In this document: piece by piece, positions 27,665 through 37,140 of the stretch
Numbering within the stretch: position 1 is the first letter of the stretch
Layout of the letters: each line of letters opens with the position of its first letter
Source: Rhodococcus tukisamuensis NBRC 100609
GTDB taxonomy: Bacteria > Actinomycetota > Actinomycetes > Mycobacteriales > Mycobacteriaceae
Direction of reading: 5' to 3'
NCBI RefSeq assembly: GCF_001894985.1
Contig: NZ_BCXG01000017.1
Coordinates: 1-64,000, forward strand
DNA: 64,000 bases
The notes under the pieces: model-generated
What the model saw: the letters and a program-made list of their open reading frames with translations, nothing else
The model's database searches: none
Told to the model about the DNA's origin: nothing
Made by a program: the position numbers and the translations under genes

Positions 27665-28252
27665 GTGAGTGACAGCGTCATCGCCTCGGTCCGTGCGCAC
27701 CTCGTCGAGCAGATCGGCGGTCCGCCGCCCTCGGCTGCCTCGGTGACCTTCCTCGGGCTCGAACCCCTCGAGGTGCTCCGCTTCGGTCCCGACGACGACG
27801 ACCTGGTGCGCTACGTCTCGCTGGGCTGTTCCCGGCACCCGATGGGCGATCCCAGCGACCTGATCGCGGACCCCGTGCGGGGACCGCGCGCCGAACTGGT
27901 GCTCACCCTGCGCGGCGGCGCCGGTGTGGCCTCGGGCGTGCACCGCACGCTCGCGGTGCTGGCCGCGGCGCCCGCGGTGGAGGGCGTCGTCCTGACCGTC
28001 GACGGTCTGCTCGACGTCGGTGAGCAGCTCTGGAAGGATGCGCCCTTCACTGCAATGTTGTTGGGGGAGAGCAGCATCGGTGATCTCGCACTGCCCGAGC
28101 CGGCCGACCCGGTGCGGTTCTTCGACGCCGTCCCGATCACCGGCACCGAGGCCGCGTGGGTGCGACTGCGAGGGGCCGCGGCGCTGCGCGAGGCGTGGGC
28201 GGAGGCCGGGATCGACGTGCGCGACCCGGCCCGCGCGGCGGCGTCCCTCTAG
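27665..28252 (+). CDS. Suppressor-of-fused (SUFU) domain protein
   Basis: A 195-residue protein with bacterial SUFU-domain features: VTFLGLEPLEVLRFGPD, VRYVSLGCSRHPMGDPSD, RAELVLTLRG and the C-terminal VRFFDAVPITGTEAAW. In bacteria SUFU domains often serve as immunity proteins of polymorphic toxin systems, but isolated copies like this one are common in actinobacteria and have no known role. No toxin gene is adjacent. GTG 27665 is taken; GTG 27650, in frame, is an alternative. Neither has a strong ribosome site. It is convergent with corA. Confidence 0.8.
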   Translation: MSDSVIASVRAHLVEQIGGPPPSAASVTFLGLEPLEVLRFGPDDDDLVRYVSLGCSRHPMGDPSDLIADPVRGPRAELVLTLRGGAGVASGVHRTLAVLAAAPAVEGVVLTVDGLLDVGEQLWKDAPFTAMLLGESSIGDLALPEPADPVRFFDAVPITGTEAAWVRLRGAAALREAWAEAGIDVRDPARAAASL

Positions 28253-28274
28253 CGGGGCAGCGCCGGACCCCCGC

Positions 28275-29384
28275 TCAGAGCCAGTCGTTGCGCCGGAACG
28301 TCACGAACAGTGCGGTGCAGATGGCCGCGATGATGCCCAGCACCAGGGGATAGCCGAAGGTCCACTGCAGTTCTGGCATGTGCTCGAAGTTCATCCCGTA
28401 GACGCCGGCGAACATGGTCGGCACCGCGGCGATGGCCACCCAGGCCGAGATCTTGCGCATGTCGGTGTTCTGCTGCACGGCGATCTTGGCCAGCGCGGCG
28501 TCCACCAGCGTGCTGAGCACCTCGTCGAACTCGGCGATCCGTTCCGCGACGATGGTGTGGTGGTCCTGGACGTCGCGCAGGTAGCGCCGGACCTCCTTGG
28601 GGATTCCGGTGGTGGTGTCCTGACCGAGCCGTTGCAGCGGGCTGGCCAGCGGGTTCACCGACTTGCGCAGTTCGACGATCTCGCGCTTGAGCATGTAGAT
28701 CTGCTCGGTCGCGACCCGGTTTCCGGTGCTGAACACCGCTTCCTCCATCAGGTCCACGTCGTTCTCGACGGACTCGGTGACCACGAGGTAGGAGTCGACG
28801 ACGTGGTCGGCGATGGCGTGCAGGACCGCGGACGGACCCAGCGCGAGCAGTTCGGGGTTGGCCTCGAGGCCCTGGCGGACGCCGGTGAGCTTGGAGTGCT
28901 CGCCGTGCCGGACCGTCAACACGAAGTCGGGACCCATGAAGATCATGATCTCGCCGGTCTCGACCACCTCGTTGGCCGTGGTGATCGACTCGTGTTCGAC
29001 GTAGTTGACGGTGCGCAGCACCATGAACATCACGTCGTCGTAGCGCTCGAGCTTGGGTCGCTGGTGCGAGTGCCCGACGGCGTCCTCGACCATCAGCTCG
29101 TGCAGGCCGAAACACCTTGCCACCGAGACCATCTGGGACTCGTTCGGCTTGTGCAGGCCGACCCACACGAAGCCTCTGCCGAGGGCGCGTACCTTCGCCA
29201 TCGCGGTCTCGTGGGTGAAGGTGCCGGGCAGTCGTCTGCCGCCGACGTACACCGCGCAGTCCACGATCGCGTCCTCGGGGCATGGCGGTGGACCTGACGG
29301 AACCGGTTCGGGCTCCTGCGGCGAGTGGAAGGACGGCAGTTGCGGCAGCGAGGGCAGGTGCGGGCGCGGTGGCAGCGACGACAT
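28275..29384 (-). CDS. corA: CorA-family magnesium/cobalt transporter
   Basis: A 369-residue CorA channel subunit: a long cytoplasmic N-terminal domain with charged helices (GRGFVWVGLHKPNESQM, VEDAVGHSHQRPKLERYDDVMFMVLR) and two C-terminal transmembrane helices, the first ending in the signature YGMNF (GMN selectivity motif) within VPTMFAGVYGMNFEHMPEL. It forms pentameric channels for Mg2+. The Pro-rich N-terminus (residues 1-35) is specific to this group. The ATG has GAGGAGG 7 nt upstream. The mycobacterial equivalent is Rv1239c. Confidence 0.95.
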   Translation of the reverse strand: MSSLPPRPHLPSLPQLPSFHSPQEPEPVPSGPPPCPEDAIVDCAVYVGGRRLPGTFTHETAMAKVRALGRGFVWVGLHKPNESQMVSVARCFGLHELMVEDAVGHSHQRPKLERYDDVMFMVLRTVNYVEHESITTANEVVETGEIMIFMGPDFVLTVRHGEHSKLTGVRQGLEANPELLALGPSAVLHAIADHVVDSYLVVTESVENDVDLMEEAVFSTGNRVATEQIYMLKREIVELRKSVNPLASPLQRLGQDTTTGIPKEVRRYLRDVQDHHTIVAERIAEFDEVLSTLVDAALAKIAVQQNTDMRKISAWVAIAAVPTMFAGVYGMNFEHMPELQWTFGYPLVLGIIAAICTALFVTFRRNDWL

Positions 29385-29480
29385 CGCGGCACCTCCTCTC
29401 CCGTCGGGGGTTCGGCCTCATGCTATCCCCGGCGGTCGGGCGGGCCGCCCGCACTCGCCGGTTCCTGAGACAATGGCCGG

Positions 29481-30335
29481 GTGCGCATCGACCTTCACAC
29501 CCACTCCTCGGCCTCCGACGGCACCGACAGTCCCACTGAACTGATTGCGGCGGCGTCGGCCGCGGGCCTCGACGTCGTCGCACTCACCGACCACGACACC
29601 ACCGCCGGCTGGGCGGAGGCGGAGGCGGCGTTGCCCGCCGGGCTGAGTCTGGTCCGCGGGATGGAGATGTCCTGCGAGGGACGCGGCGAGGACGGCCGAC
29701 CGGTCGCGGTGCACCTGCTGGCGTACCTGTTCGACCCGGCCGACGATGCCTTTGCCCGCGAGCGGGGCCGGCTGCGGGCCGAGCGCACCGGGCGGCTGCG
29801 GGCGATGGCCGAAAAGATGGCGGCGGACGGACTGCCGGTGGACCCCGACTCGGTGATGGCCGCCGCCGGGCCCGCCGCGGGGCGGCCCCACCTGGCCCGG
29901 GCACTGGTCGACGCGGGCGTGGTGACGTCGGTGAACGAGGCGTTCGCCGACCTGCTCGCGACCGGCGGCCGCTACTACGTGCACAAGGCGGACACGCCGC
30001 TGCGCGACGCCGTGCGGATGGTGGCCGGGGCGGGCGGGGTGAGCGTGATCGCGCACCCGCGGGCCGCGAGCCGCGGCCGACTGCTCGCAACGGAGCAGAT
30101 CGGCGAGCTCGTCTCGGACGGGCTGGGCGGCGTCGAGATCGACCACCACGACCACCGGCCGGAGGACCGGGCGCTGCTGGCCGGGCTGGCCCGCGACCTC
30201 GACCTGATCGTCACCGGGTCGTCGGACTACCACGGCGGCAACAAGTCGGTGGTGCTCGGCGAGTTCGTCACGGCACCCGAGCAGTACGAGCGGATCGTGG
30301 CGGCCGCCACGGGCGCAGCCGTGGTCACCCGGTGA
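29481..30335 (+). CDS. PHP-domain phosphoesterase (RNase AM/YciV-like)
   Basis: A 284-residue metal-dependent phosphoesterase of the PHP family. Metal-binding motifs are visible in order: RIDLHTHSSASDG (HxH), ALTDHD, GMEMSC, VIAHPRA, and SDYHGG near the end. The family group includes enzymes that hydrolyse 3',5'-nucleoside bisphosphate (pAp) and 5'-to-3' exoribonucleases such as RNase AM. It is followed 13 bp later by marC on the same strand. The GTG start has no Shine-Dalgarno; GACAAT 6 nt upstream resembles a leaderless -10 with one mismatch. Confidence 0.88.
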   Translation: MRIDLHTHSSASDGTDSPTELIAAASAAGLDVVALTDHDTTAGWAEAEAALPAGLSLVRGMEMSCEGRGEDGRPVAVHLLAYLFDPADDAFARERGRLRAERTGRLRAMAEKMAADGLPVDPDSVMAAAGPAAGRPHLARALVDAGVVTSVNEAFADLLATGGRYYVHKADTPLRDAVRMVAGAGGVSVIAHPRAASRGRLLATEQIGELVSDGLGGVEIDHHDHRPEDRALLAGLARDLDLIVTGSSDYHGGNKSVVLGEFVTAPEQYERIVAAATGAAVVTR

Positions 30336-30348
30336 CGGGCGCGCACTG

Positions 30349-30963
30349 ATGTCCTTCGACACCACGCTCTACCTGACCGCGGTGATCACCCTGTTCGTGA
30401 TCATGGACCCGCCGGGCGTGATCCCGGTGTTCCTGTCGCTGGTCGGCCGCAAGAGCCGGGAGGCCCGCAACCGGGCGGCCTGGCAGGCGCCGGCGGTCTC
30501 ACTGGCCGTGATCACGGTGTTCGCCGTCGGCGGTCAGGCCATCCTGAACTACCTGCACATCGGCATCCCGGCGCTGCAGGGCGCGGGCGGGTTGCTGCTG
30601 CTGATCATCGCGCTGGAACTGCTGACCGGGCGCAGCGCGAACCAGATGCAGGGCGCCGAGGACGTCAATGTCGCGCTGGTGCCGCTCGGCACCCCGCTGA
30701 TGGCCGGTCCCGGTGCCATCGCCGCGGTGATCGTGTTCGTCAGTCAGGCGGACGGCCAGACGTCGTCCTACCTCGCCATCGGCTTGGCGATCCTCACGAT
30801 CCACCTCATTCTGTTCCTGGCGCTGAGGTTCTCCACGGTGCTGATCCGGCTGCTCGGCGACGGCGGCATCACGCTGCTCGCCCGGATCGCCGGACTCCTG
30901 CTGGCCGCGATCGCGGTACAGCTCATTGCGGACTCGGTTCGCGGATTCATCGCAGGCGGGTAG
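30349..30963 (+). CDS. MarC-family membrane protein
   Basis: A 204-residue, six-helix MarC protein. Family markers are VIMDPPGVIPVFLSLV near the first helix, ALQGAGGLLLLIIALELL, and the conserved VPLGTPLMAGPGAIAAVIV. MarC proteins were once linked to multiple antibiotic resistance, later disproved; a transporter role for small neutral amino acids or similar solutes is suspected but unproven. It closely follows the PHP gene and precedes a small membrane-protein gene by 3 bp, forming a likely operon. Confidence 0.92.
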   Translation: MSFDTTLYLTAVITLFVIMDPPGVIPVFLSLVGRKSREARNRAAWQAPAVSLAVITVFAVGGQAILNYLHIGIPALQGAGGLLLLIIALELLTGRSANQMQGAEDVNVALVPLGTPLMAGPGAIAAVIVFVSQADGQTSSYLAIGLAILTIHLILFLALRFSTVLIRLLGDGGITLLARIAGLLLAAIAVQLIADSVRGFIAGG

Positions 30964-30966
30964 CAC

Positions 30967-31281
30967 GTGTCACTCGACGAATATCAGGAGTACGCCGAGC
31001 GCGACGGGGCCGTGGTCCGCGGGCTCAGGGCGCTGAGCGGTGCCACCGCTGCCGGTGTGGTGGTGCTCGCCCTCGTCGTGGTCGGCACCGCGTACCTCGG
31101 CGGCCGCCGGGGGTTCCCGGGGCCCGGCGCAGTATCGGTCACGGCGCACATCGTCGCCGCGATCGTGGTGGTGTTGGCGCAGCGATTCGCCGACCGCAGG
31201 CGTGGGGGAGCGGCCATATCCTGCTCGGTGGGAGTGTTGTTGGTCACAGCCGCGCTGTTGTGGACACAGTGGTGGGGTTGA
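30967..31281 (+). CDS. Small three-helix membrane protein
   Basis: A 104-residue hypothetical with a charged N-terminus (SLDEYQEYAERDGAVVRGLR) and three predicted transmembrane helices (AAGVVVLALVVVGTAYLG, VTAHIVAAIVVVLAQRFA, ISCSVGVLLVTAALLWTQWW). No family recognised. The GTG start lies 3 bp after the marC stop, so it is probably translated by coupling and functionally linked to marC. Confidence 0.72.
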   Translation: MSLDEYQEYAERDGAVVRGLRALSGATAAGVVVLALVVVGTAYLGGRRGFPGPGAVSVTAHIVAAIVVVLAQRFADRRRGGAAISCSVGVLLVTAALLWTQWWG

Positions 31282-31617
31282 CCTCACTTCCGCGGGCGAA
31301 TTCGGTGAGATTTGCCTACACAAAGGGCCGGTGACACACTTGTTGCACTCCAGCGTCGGTGCCACCGCCCGACGAGAGAGCGAAAGTCGGACAAATCAGC
31401 GGCAGATTTCGTGCTCGGGCCCACCCCGCCTGACGCCTTCGCGCTTCCGAAGTGAGTGCTGTTACCCGAAAACCAATCGGGAATTGATCGTGCACCCTCG
31501 GTTAGCCTCACCCCACATCTCGAGTATGAACCTGCGGCTGCGTCGAATTTCCCTTCGGCGCTGCTACTTACCAGTAACCCGCCCCCGCGTGGGGGCGGCA
31601 TGAGTAGGAGTGTCATC
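31282..31617 (+). promoter_or_regulatory. Long leader/promoter region of the malic enzyme gene
   Basis: This 336-bp stretch has no credible gene. TAGCCT at 31503-31508 is a good -10, which would give a leader of about 105 nt. Near its end a perfect hairpin GCCCCC-GCGT-GGGGGC (31581-31596) lies just before the alternative ATG at 31600 and 10 nt before the AGGAG used by GTG 31618. TTACCAGTAA (31568-31577) is a short palindrome. The length and the hairpin at the ribosome site suggest regulation at the leader level. Confidence 0.5.
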
Positions 31618-32808
<1,191 letters not shown>

Positions 32809-32845
32809 GCATCGCATCACCCGGCCGAAGGGCACCCGGACGCGC

Positions 32846-33553
32846 TCACACCGCGGACGGGTGCCCTTCGGCCTTCCCGGTCCCGGTGCGGCGCAGGCGG
32901 CCGGTTCCCGGGACCGAGGCCCACACCGCGAGCGCCAGCAGGCCGTCCACGATCAGCGCGAGGGCCGCGACGAGGAGGGCGCCGACGAGCACACGCGGGT
33001 AGTCCCGGAGCGCGAGGCCGTCGAAGATGTACCGGCCCAGACCGCCGAGGTTCACGTAGGCCGCCACCGTCGCGGTCGCGATGATCTGGAGGGTCGCATT
33101 GCGCACGCCGCCCAGGATCAGCGGCAGCGCGTTGGGCACCTGCACCCGGCCCAGCACCTGCGCCCGGGTCATCCCCACGGCCTCGGCGGCGTCGACCACC
33201 AGCGCGTCGACGTTGGCGATGCCCGCGTAGGTACCCGCCAGGATCGGTGGGATCCCCAGTAGCACCAGCGCGAGGATCGGCGGCGTCAGGCCCAGTCCCA
33301 TGATCAGCACCAGGAAGGTCAGGATGCCCAGGGTGGGCAGCGAGCGCAGCGAGTTGACCAGGCCCACGAGGACCGCCTCGCCCCGCCGGAAGTGGCCGAT
33401 CAGCAGGCCCAGCGGGACCGCGACGGCGGCGGAGACCACCAGGGCCAGCAGGCTGTACCAGAGGTGCTCGAGAATCCTGGCGCCGATGCCGGTGGGGCCG
33501 GACCAGTTCGCGGGGTCTCCGATGTACTCGAAGGCGGCGGAGAAGAGGTTCAT
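32846..33553 (-). CDS. Osmoprotectant/quaternary-amine ABC permease (OpuC-type), last gene of the operon
   Basis: A 235-residue permease with five or six transmembrane helices and the BPD_transp_1 EAA loop (DAAEAVGMTRAQVLGRVQVPNALPLILGGVRN). It pairs with the next permease to form the channel for glycine betaine, choline or related solutes. Its ATG overlaps the preceding permease stop (ATGA). A polar C-terminal tail ends the protein. Substrate class follows from the family of the whole operon. Confidence 0.93.
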   Translation of the reverse strand: MNLFSAAFEYIGDPANWSGPTGIGARILEHLWYSLLALVVSAAVAVPLGLLIGHFRRGEAVLVGLVNSLRSLPTLGILTFLVLIMGLGLTPPILALVLLGIPPILAGTYAGIANVDALVVDAAEAVGMTRAQVLGRVQVPNALPLILGGVRNATLQIIATATVAAYVNLGGLGRYIFDGLALRDYPRVLVGALLVAALALIVDGLLALAVWASVPGTGRLRRTGTGKAEGHPSAV

Positions 33554-34233
33554 CCCGGGCCCTCAGTGGCCCGCAGCAGCGCGGCGTCCCGCCGGCCGTG
33601 TGCGGAGCGGGTCCACGGCGTCAGGAGCCGTCCGGCCAGGTACAGCAGCAGGTCGCACACCAGGGCCAGGAAGACGATCGCGATGATGCCCGCGAGGATC
33701 TGGTCGGGGTAGTCGCGCTGGTAGCCGGCGGTGAACAGTTGGCCGAGCCCGCCGATGCCGATCAGCGAGCCGACCGACACCAGTGAGATGTTGGTGACCG
33801 CGACCACCCGGATCCCCGAGATCAACACCGGCACCGCCAGCGGCAGTTCGACGGCCAGGGCCCGGCGCAGTGGCGTGAACCCCATCGCCGTCGCGGCGTC
33901 GACGACCATGGCGGGCACCGAGTCCAGTGCCTCCGGCACCGTGCGCACCAGCAGGGCCGTGGAGTAGACGGCGAGCGCGATCACCACGTTGAGCGGGTCG
34001 AGGATGCTCAGGCCGAACAGTTCGGGGACCGTCACGAACAGGGCCAGCGACGGAATGGTGAAGGCGATCGACGCGGCGGTCAGGGTGGTCCGGCGCAGCC
34101 AGGGCACGGCACGCACGGCGGTGCCGACCGGGACCGCGACGACCAGGCCGATCAGCAGCGGCGTCAGCGCGAGGTACAGGTGGGTGCGGGCCAGGTCGAC
34201 GACGTAGTCGAAGTTGTCGAGCAGCCAGCGCAT
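33550..34233 (-). CDS. Osmoprotectant/quaternary-amine ABC permease (OpuC-type)
   Basis: A 227-residue permease, paralogous to its neighbour. Helices include LALTPLLIGLVVAVPVGTAV and ILAGIIAIVFLALVCDLLLYLAG; the EAA loop reads DAATAMGFTPLRRALAVELPLAVPVLISGIRV. Both ends overlap neighbouring genes by 4 bp or less (ATGA), so translation is chained across the operon ATPase-permease-permease. The ATG at 34233 corresponds to MRWLLDNFDYVVDLARTHLYLAL, the normal family start. Confidence 0.93.
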   Translation of the reverse strand: MRWLLDNFDYVVDLARTHLYLALTPLLIGLVVAVPVGTAVRAVPWLRRTTLTAASIAFTIPSLALFVTVPELFGLSILDPLNVVIALAVYSTALLVRTVPEALDSVPAMVVDAATAMGFTPLRRALAVELPLAVPVLISGIRVVAVTNISLVSVGSLIGIGGLGQLFTAGYQRDYPDQILAGIIAIVFLALVCDLLLYLAGRLLTPWTRSAHGRRDAALLRATEGPG

Positions 34234-35393
34234 CAGCCGACCGGTTCGTCGTCGAAGAACCGGCGCCCGCGGGCCCGGTCCTCGGCCCGACGCTGGTCCG
34301 CGAGCCGGGCGATCACCTCCGCGCCCGACACCCCGCCGACCACCGCGCCCGACTCGTCCACGGCCACACCGATTCCGGACGGCGAGGAGATGGCGGCGTC
34401 GAGTGCCTGCCGCAGGTCGCCGCCGAGGTGCAGCAGCGAACCGCCGGCCGCGGTGGACGCCGCGACCGTGGCCCCGGCGCGGATGCCCTCCACACCGGTG
34501 ACGTCGATCCAGCCGTGCGGGCGGCGCGCCTCGTCGACCACCAGGACCCACTCGCCCTGACCGAGGCGTAGGGCGCCCAGTTCGGACTCGGTGGCGGTCC
34601 GGACCTCGTGCAGCGGCACGTCGTCGGCGGAGCGGAACGACAGGCCCCGGTAGCCGCGGTCGCGGCCGACGAACTCGGCCACGAAATCTGTTGCGGGGGA
34701 GGACAGTACGTTCTGTGGGGTGTCGTACTGCTGGAGCCTCCCGCCCGGACCGAACACCGCGACGCGGTCGCCGAGTCGCACCGCCTCGTCGATGTCGTGG
34801 GTGACGAAGACGATGGTCTTGCGCAGGTCCGCCTGCAGTCGCTGTATCTCCTGCTGGAGGTCGTGGCGGACCACCGGGTCCACCGCGCTGAACGGCTCGT
34901 CCATCAGCAGGATCGGCGGGTCCGCGGCCAGCGCCCGGGCGACGCCGACGCGCTGCTGCTGCCCGCCGGACAACTGCGCCGGGTAGCGGCCGGCCAGCGC
35001 CGAGTCCAGGCCCACCCGCTCGAGCACCCCGAGGGCGGCCCGGCGGGCGGCGCGGCGGGAGTCGCCACGCAGCACCGGGACGGTGGCGACGTTGTCGACC
35101 ACGGTGCGGTGCGGCAGCAGGCCGGCGCCCTGGATGACGTACCCGATGCCCAGTCGCAGCGACACCGGATCGGTGTGCGCCACATCGCGGCCGTTGACGG
35201 ACACCGTCCCCGAGGTGGGGGTGATCATCCGGTTGACCATCCGCATCGAGGTGGTCTTGCCGCACCCCGACGGCCCCACGAACACGGTCAGTGACTCGGG
35301 CTCGATGCTCAGGTCGAGGTCGTCGACCGCGACGGTGCCGTCGGGGTAGCGCTTGGTGACCGCGGCGAAACTGATCGCCGCCTGAGCGCTCAG
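34233..35393 (-). CDS. Osmoprotectant ABC ATPase with CBS domains (OpuCA-like), probable CTG start
   Basis: A 386-residue ATPase energising the OpuC-type importer. Walker A GPSGCGKTT, Q-loop YVIQGAGLLPH, signature LSGGQQQRVGVARAL, Walker B ILLMDEPFSAVD and switch THDIDEAVRLGD are intact. A C-terminal CBS pair (from about residue 255) would sense ionic strength or nucleotides. No ATG, GTG or TTG lies at the family-expected start; CTG at 35393 overlaps the binding-protein stop as CTGA, exactly like the ATGA junctions elsewhere in the operon. The nearest standard alternative, GTG 35429, would lie inside the upstream gene and add an unrelated basic leader. Confidence 0.9.
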   Translation of the reverse strand: MSAQAAISFAAVTKRYPDGTVAVDDLDLSIEPESLTVFVGPSGCGKTTSMRMVNRMITPTSGTVSVNGRDVAHTDPVSLRLGIGYVIQGAGLLPHRTVVDNVATVPVLRGDSRRAARRAALGVLERVGLDSALAGRYPAQLSGGQQQRVGVARALAADPPILLMDEPFSAVDPVVRHDLQQEIQRLQADLRKTIVFVTHDIDEAVRLGDRVAVFGPGGRLQQYDTPQNVLSSPATDFVAEFVGRDRGYRGLSFRSADDVPLHEVRTATESELGALRLGQGEWVLVVDEARRPHGWIDVTGVEGIRAGATVAASTAAGGSLLHLGGDLRQALDAAISSPSGIGVAVDESGAVVGGVSGAEVIARLADQRRAEDRARGRRFFDDEPVG

Positions 35394-36370
35394 GGCACCG
35401 GCCGGTCGAGGCCCTGGGCGGCGACCCACACCCGGGCCGCGTCGCCGGGTTCGGTCTTGGTGTCGCCGGACACGGAGTTGTTCAGGGCCACCAGTTCTTC
35501 CGTGGTCAGCTTGGCGGAGACCGTGTTCAGGACGGCGGTCAGCCGGTCCGAGTTCTTGGCCGGGCGGAGCACCGGGACCACGTTCTGGGCGGGGAAGTTG
35601 TTCTTCGGGTCGGCCAGGACCACGAAGTCGTTCTTGCCGATGGCCGGGGAGGTGGTGAAGATGTTCGCGGCGTCGACCTTGTCGTCCGCGAGCGCATTGA
35701 CGGTCGCGGGACCGCCGCCGTCCGCGATCGGCACGAAGTTGCCCGGGCTGATCGCCAGCCCGTAGTTCCGCTCCAGCCCGGGCAGGCCGACCGGGCGTTC
35801 CTGGAACTCGGCGGGGGCGCCGAAGGTCACCTCCGCGGAGTGCGGCGCCAGGTCGGCGATCGAGGCGAGCCGCCACTGGTCGGCGGTCCGCCGGGTGACC
35901 ACCACGGCGTCCTTGTTCTCGCCGGGCGCGGGTGCGGTGATGGCGAGGTCGTCCCCGAGCGCCGCCGGCAGTGCGGCGTCCACGTCGGCCGCGGAGGTGG
36001 CGGTCGAGGACGGGTCGAGGTACTGCAGCAGGTTGCCCGTGTAGTCCGGGATCAGGTCGATCGAGCCGTCGCGGACCGCCGGGATGTAGGCCTCGCGGCT
36101 GCCGATGCCCAGTTTGGTGCTCACGTCGAAACCGTTCGCCCGCAGCGCCTCGGCGTAGATGTTCGCAACCGTCTCCGACTCGGGGAAGTTCGCGGAACCC
36201 ACCACGATCGTGTTCGGATCGGAGCTTCCGCCGCCGCCGTCACCGCCGCCGAGCGGGTCGGAGTTGCCGCCGCAGGCGGCGGACGCGGTGAGGGCCACGG
36301 CCGTGGCAGCGAGCGCCAACCGTCGACGCAGGGCGGGCCGCCGAGTGGGGCGGGATGCGGAGAACGGCAT
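35390..36370 (-). CDS. Osmoprotectant substrate-binding lipoprotein (ProX/OpuCC-like)
   Basis: A 326-residue type II binding protein of the QAT family. A twin-Arg-rich signal (RRPALRRRLALAATAVALTASAAC) ends in lipobox Cys33, followed by a Gly/Asp linker. The two lobes show IVVGSANFPESETVANIYAEALRANG, DLIPDYTGNLLQYLD and NVVPVLRPA, typical of glycine betaine/choline binders. ATG 36370 has GGAAGGA upstream; a longer reading would precede the signal peptide. It is first in the importer operon. A half-length homologue is encoded divergently at 36535. Confidence 0.93.
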   Translation of the reverse strand: MPFSASRPTRRPALRRRLALAATAVALTASAACGGNSDPLGGGDGGGGSSDPNTIVVGSANFPESETVANIYAEALRANGFDVSTKLGIGSREAYIPAVRDGSIDLIPDYTGNLLQYLDPSSTATSAADVDAALPAALGDDLAITAPAPGENKDAVVVTRRTADQWRLASIADLAPHSAEVTFGAPAEFQERPVGLPGLERNYGLAISPGNFVPIADGGGPATVNALADDKVDAANIFTTSPAIGKNDFVVLADPKNNFPAQNVVPVLRPAKNSDRLTAVLNTVSAKLTTEELVALNNSVSGDTKTEPGDAARVWVAAQGLDRPVP

Positions 36371-36534
36371 GCGGGTCCTTCCGTCGGTCCGGTGGGGGCA
36401 CCCACCCGAATTCGGGCTGGTTGCTGCGGCGTCGACGAGCCGGATCTCTCGGCCGCTCGAGATGGTGTTCATCGGCAGTGTAACGATAGGAGCGACATTC
36501 GCTGGGCAGAGAAAAGACTGGAGCGTGGCGCGCG

Positions 36535-37137
36535 ATGAAGGCTCGGTTGATCGGTACCGCGTTGGTCACCGCCGGGGTGCTGGCATCGCAGGCGGGCTGC
36601 GCGGTCGACTCCACCCGCGTCGAGACGCCGGAGCCGTCCGCGGTGATCGTCGTGGGGGCCGGCCAGTCCACGGAGAGCCAGGTGGTCGCCGAGATCTACG
36701 CGGGAGTGCTGCGCGGCACCGGGTCCCGGGTGGACACCCGGCTGGGGCTGGCGCCGGGCCAGGACCTGACGGAGCTCGACGCGGGCTCGGTGACCCTGGT
36801 GCCGGAGTACACGGGCAGGCTGCTGGACCGGGTGCACCCGGGCATTACCGAGACCGATCCCGACAAGGTGTACGAGGAACTGAACAAGTCTCTGCCCGAG
36901 GGTCTTTCGGTGTCCGACTACGCGTCGGCCGAGGAGCCGGGGACGGGTGCCGACGACGAGCCGCAGAATGTGGTTCCGCTGATGCGGACCGGTGCGCTGA
37001 CGCAGGCTCAGGTCAGGGCGCTCAATGTGGTTGCGGGAGAGCTCACCTCGGCCGAGCTGGCGGACATGGGCGAGGCCGTGCGGGGCGGCGAGCGCAGCCC
37101 GGGCCAGGCGGCCGCGGACTGGCTCGCCGCGCGCTGA
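36535..37137 (+). CDS. Half-size ProX-like lipoprotein lacking one lobe
   Basis: A 200-residue lipoprotein (lipobox SQAGC, Cys22) homologous to the neighbouring binding protein. Residues 37-120 align with its first lobe (IVVGAGQSTESQVVAEIYAGVLRGTG, TLVPEYTGRLLDRVHPG), and from about residue 145 with its C-terminus (PQNVVPLMRTGALTQAQV, ADWLAAR). The intervening stretch of about 120 residues, the second lobe, is missing without a frameshift. It may be a decoy, a regulator of the importer, or a degenerate protein. It is divergent from the importer operon with 164 bp between starts. The function is unknown. Confidence 0.85.
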   Translation: MKARLIGTALVTAGVLASQAGCAVDSTRVETPEPSAVIVVGAGQSTESQVVAEIYAGVLRGTGSRVDTRLGLAPGQDLTELDAGSVTLVPEYTGRLLDRVHPGITETDPDKVYEELNKSLPEGLSVSDYASAEEPGTGADDEPQNVVPLMRTGALTQAQVRALNVVAGELTSAELADMGEAVRGGERSPGQAAADWLAAR

Positions 37138-37140
37138 GGG

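Noticed and set aside
27665-28252. SUFU protein as immunity gene of a toxin system
   Set aside because: No adjacent toxin, WXG100 or secretion gene; neighbours are the endoglycoceramidase and corA.
31497-31515. IdeR/DtxR-like iron box before the malic enzyme gene (13 of 19 matches)
   Set aside because: The matching core GGTTAGCCT coincides with the -10 TAGCCT hexamer that recurs before several unrelated genes here, so the resemblance is probably promoter, not iron box.
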